Source: Bacilli bacterium
Lineage (GTDB): Bacteria; Bacillota; Bacilli; Tumebacillales; JAQBPP01
Direction of reading: 5' to 3'
DNA: 6,427 bases
Assembly (NCBI GenBank): GCA_028287455.1
Contig: JAQBPP010000383.1
Span: 1 to 6,427, forward strand
In this document: positions 6,395 to 6,427 of the stretch, one piece after another
How positions within the stretch are numbered: position 1 is the first letter of the stretch
Layout: each line of letters begins with the position of its first letter
Notes under the pieces: generated by a model
The model's input: only the letters and a program-made list of their open reading frames with translations
Told to the model about the DNA's origin: nothing
Database searches by the model: none
Program-made: the position numbers and the translations under genes

Positions 6395-6427
6395 TTGATA
6401 TGGAACTCCTTATAATACATAATTACT
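6395..6427 (-). other. Leader of the PAL-like gene at the right edge, possible end of an upstream gene
   Basis: This short flank carries the AAGGAG ribosome binding site. On the minus strand, one frame runs open from the window edge and stops at TGA overlapping the ATG of the PAL-like gene (ATGA). Another frame stops at TAA within the ribosome binding region. Either could be the tail of an upstream operon gene with translational coupling, but about ten codons are not enough to decide. No promoter can be judged this close to the edge. Confidence 0.3.

Noticed and set aside
6411..6416. Plus-strand TATAAT as a divergent promoter
   Set aside because: No -35-like sequence lies 16-18 nt upstream, and the bases overlap the ribosome binding site region of the PAL-like gene.

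Overview
The window looks like part of a carbohydrate- or glycoside-utilisation locus from a Bacillota genome of the Paenibacillus type. This is an inference from strong AGGAGG-type ribosome binding sites, a lipoprotein-type solute-binding protein, a perfect match to the CcpA cre consensus, and moderate to low GC. No RNA gene, insertion sequence, CRISPR array or phage gene is visible. All five real genes lie on the minus strand, so the locus is read from right to left. Open frames on the plus strand are shadows.

In transcription order: (1) 6394-5462, a cytosolic six-bladed NHL beta-propeller closely resembling peptidyl-alpha-hydroxyglycine alpha-amidating lyase (PAL), with the three Zn-ligand histidines kept. 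(2) 5440-4673, a phytanoyl-CoA dioxygenase (PhyH)-type Fe(II)/2-oxoglutarate oxygenase, 21 nt downstream. (3) After a 121-nt regulatory gap with a cre-like operator, an AT-rich palindrome and a weak promoter, 4551-3259, a CUT1-type extracellular sugar-binding lipoprotein. (4) 3207-994, a cytosolic GH78 alpha-L-rhamnosidase with all four expected acidic active-site residues. (5) 954-121, a TIM-barrel sugar phosphate isomerase/epimerase (xylose isomerase-like) with its metal ligands. Positions 1-120 hold no gene but carry a plausible promoter (TTGACA-17-GAAAAT) pointing out of the window.

Working model (inference): the lipoprotein captures an oligosaccharide or rhamnosylated compound for an ABC importer whose permeases are not in the window. 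The rhamnosidase removes a terminal L-rhamnose inside the cell, and the isomerase/epimerase and dioxygenase transform the sugar or aglycone. The most unusual point is the pair of a hydroxylase (PhyH type) and a PAL-like lyase. In animal peptide amidation a copper monooxygenase hydroxylates a carbon and PAL then cleaves the carbinolamide. Here an iron oxygenase beside a PAL fold could be an analogous hydroxylate-then-cleave module acting on a small molecule or glycoside. This has not been shown.

Two starts should be moved from the longest open frame: the rhamnosidase to the ATG at 3207 and the dioxygenase to the ATG at 5440. Each has a strong Shine-Dalgarno directly upstream.
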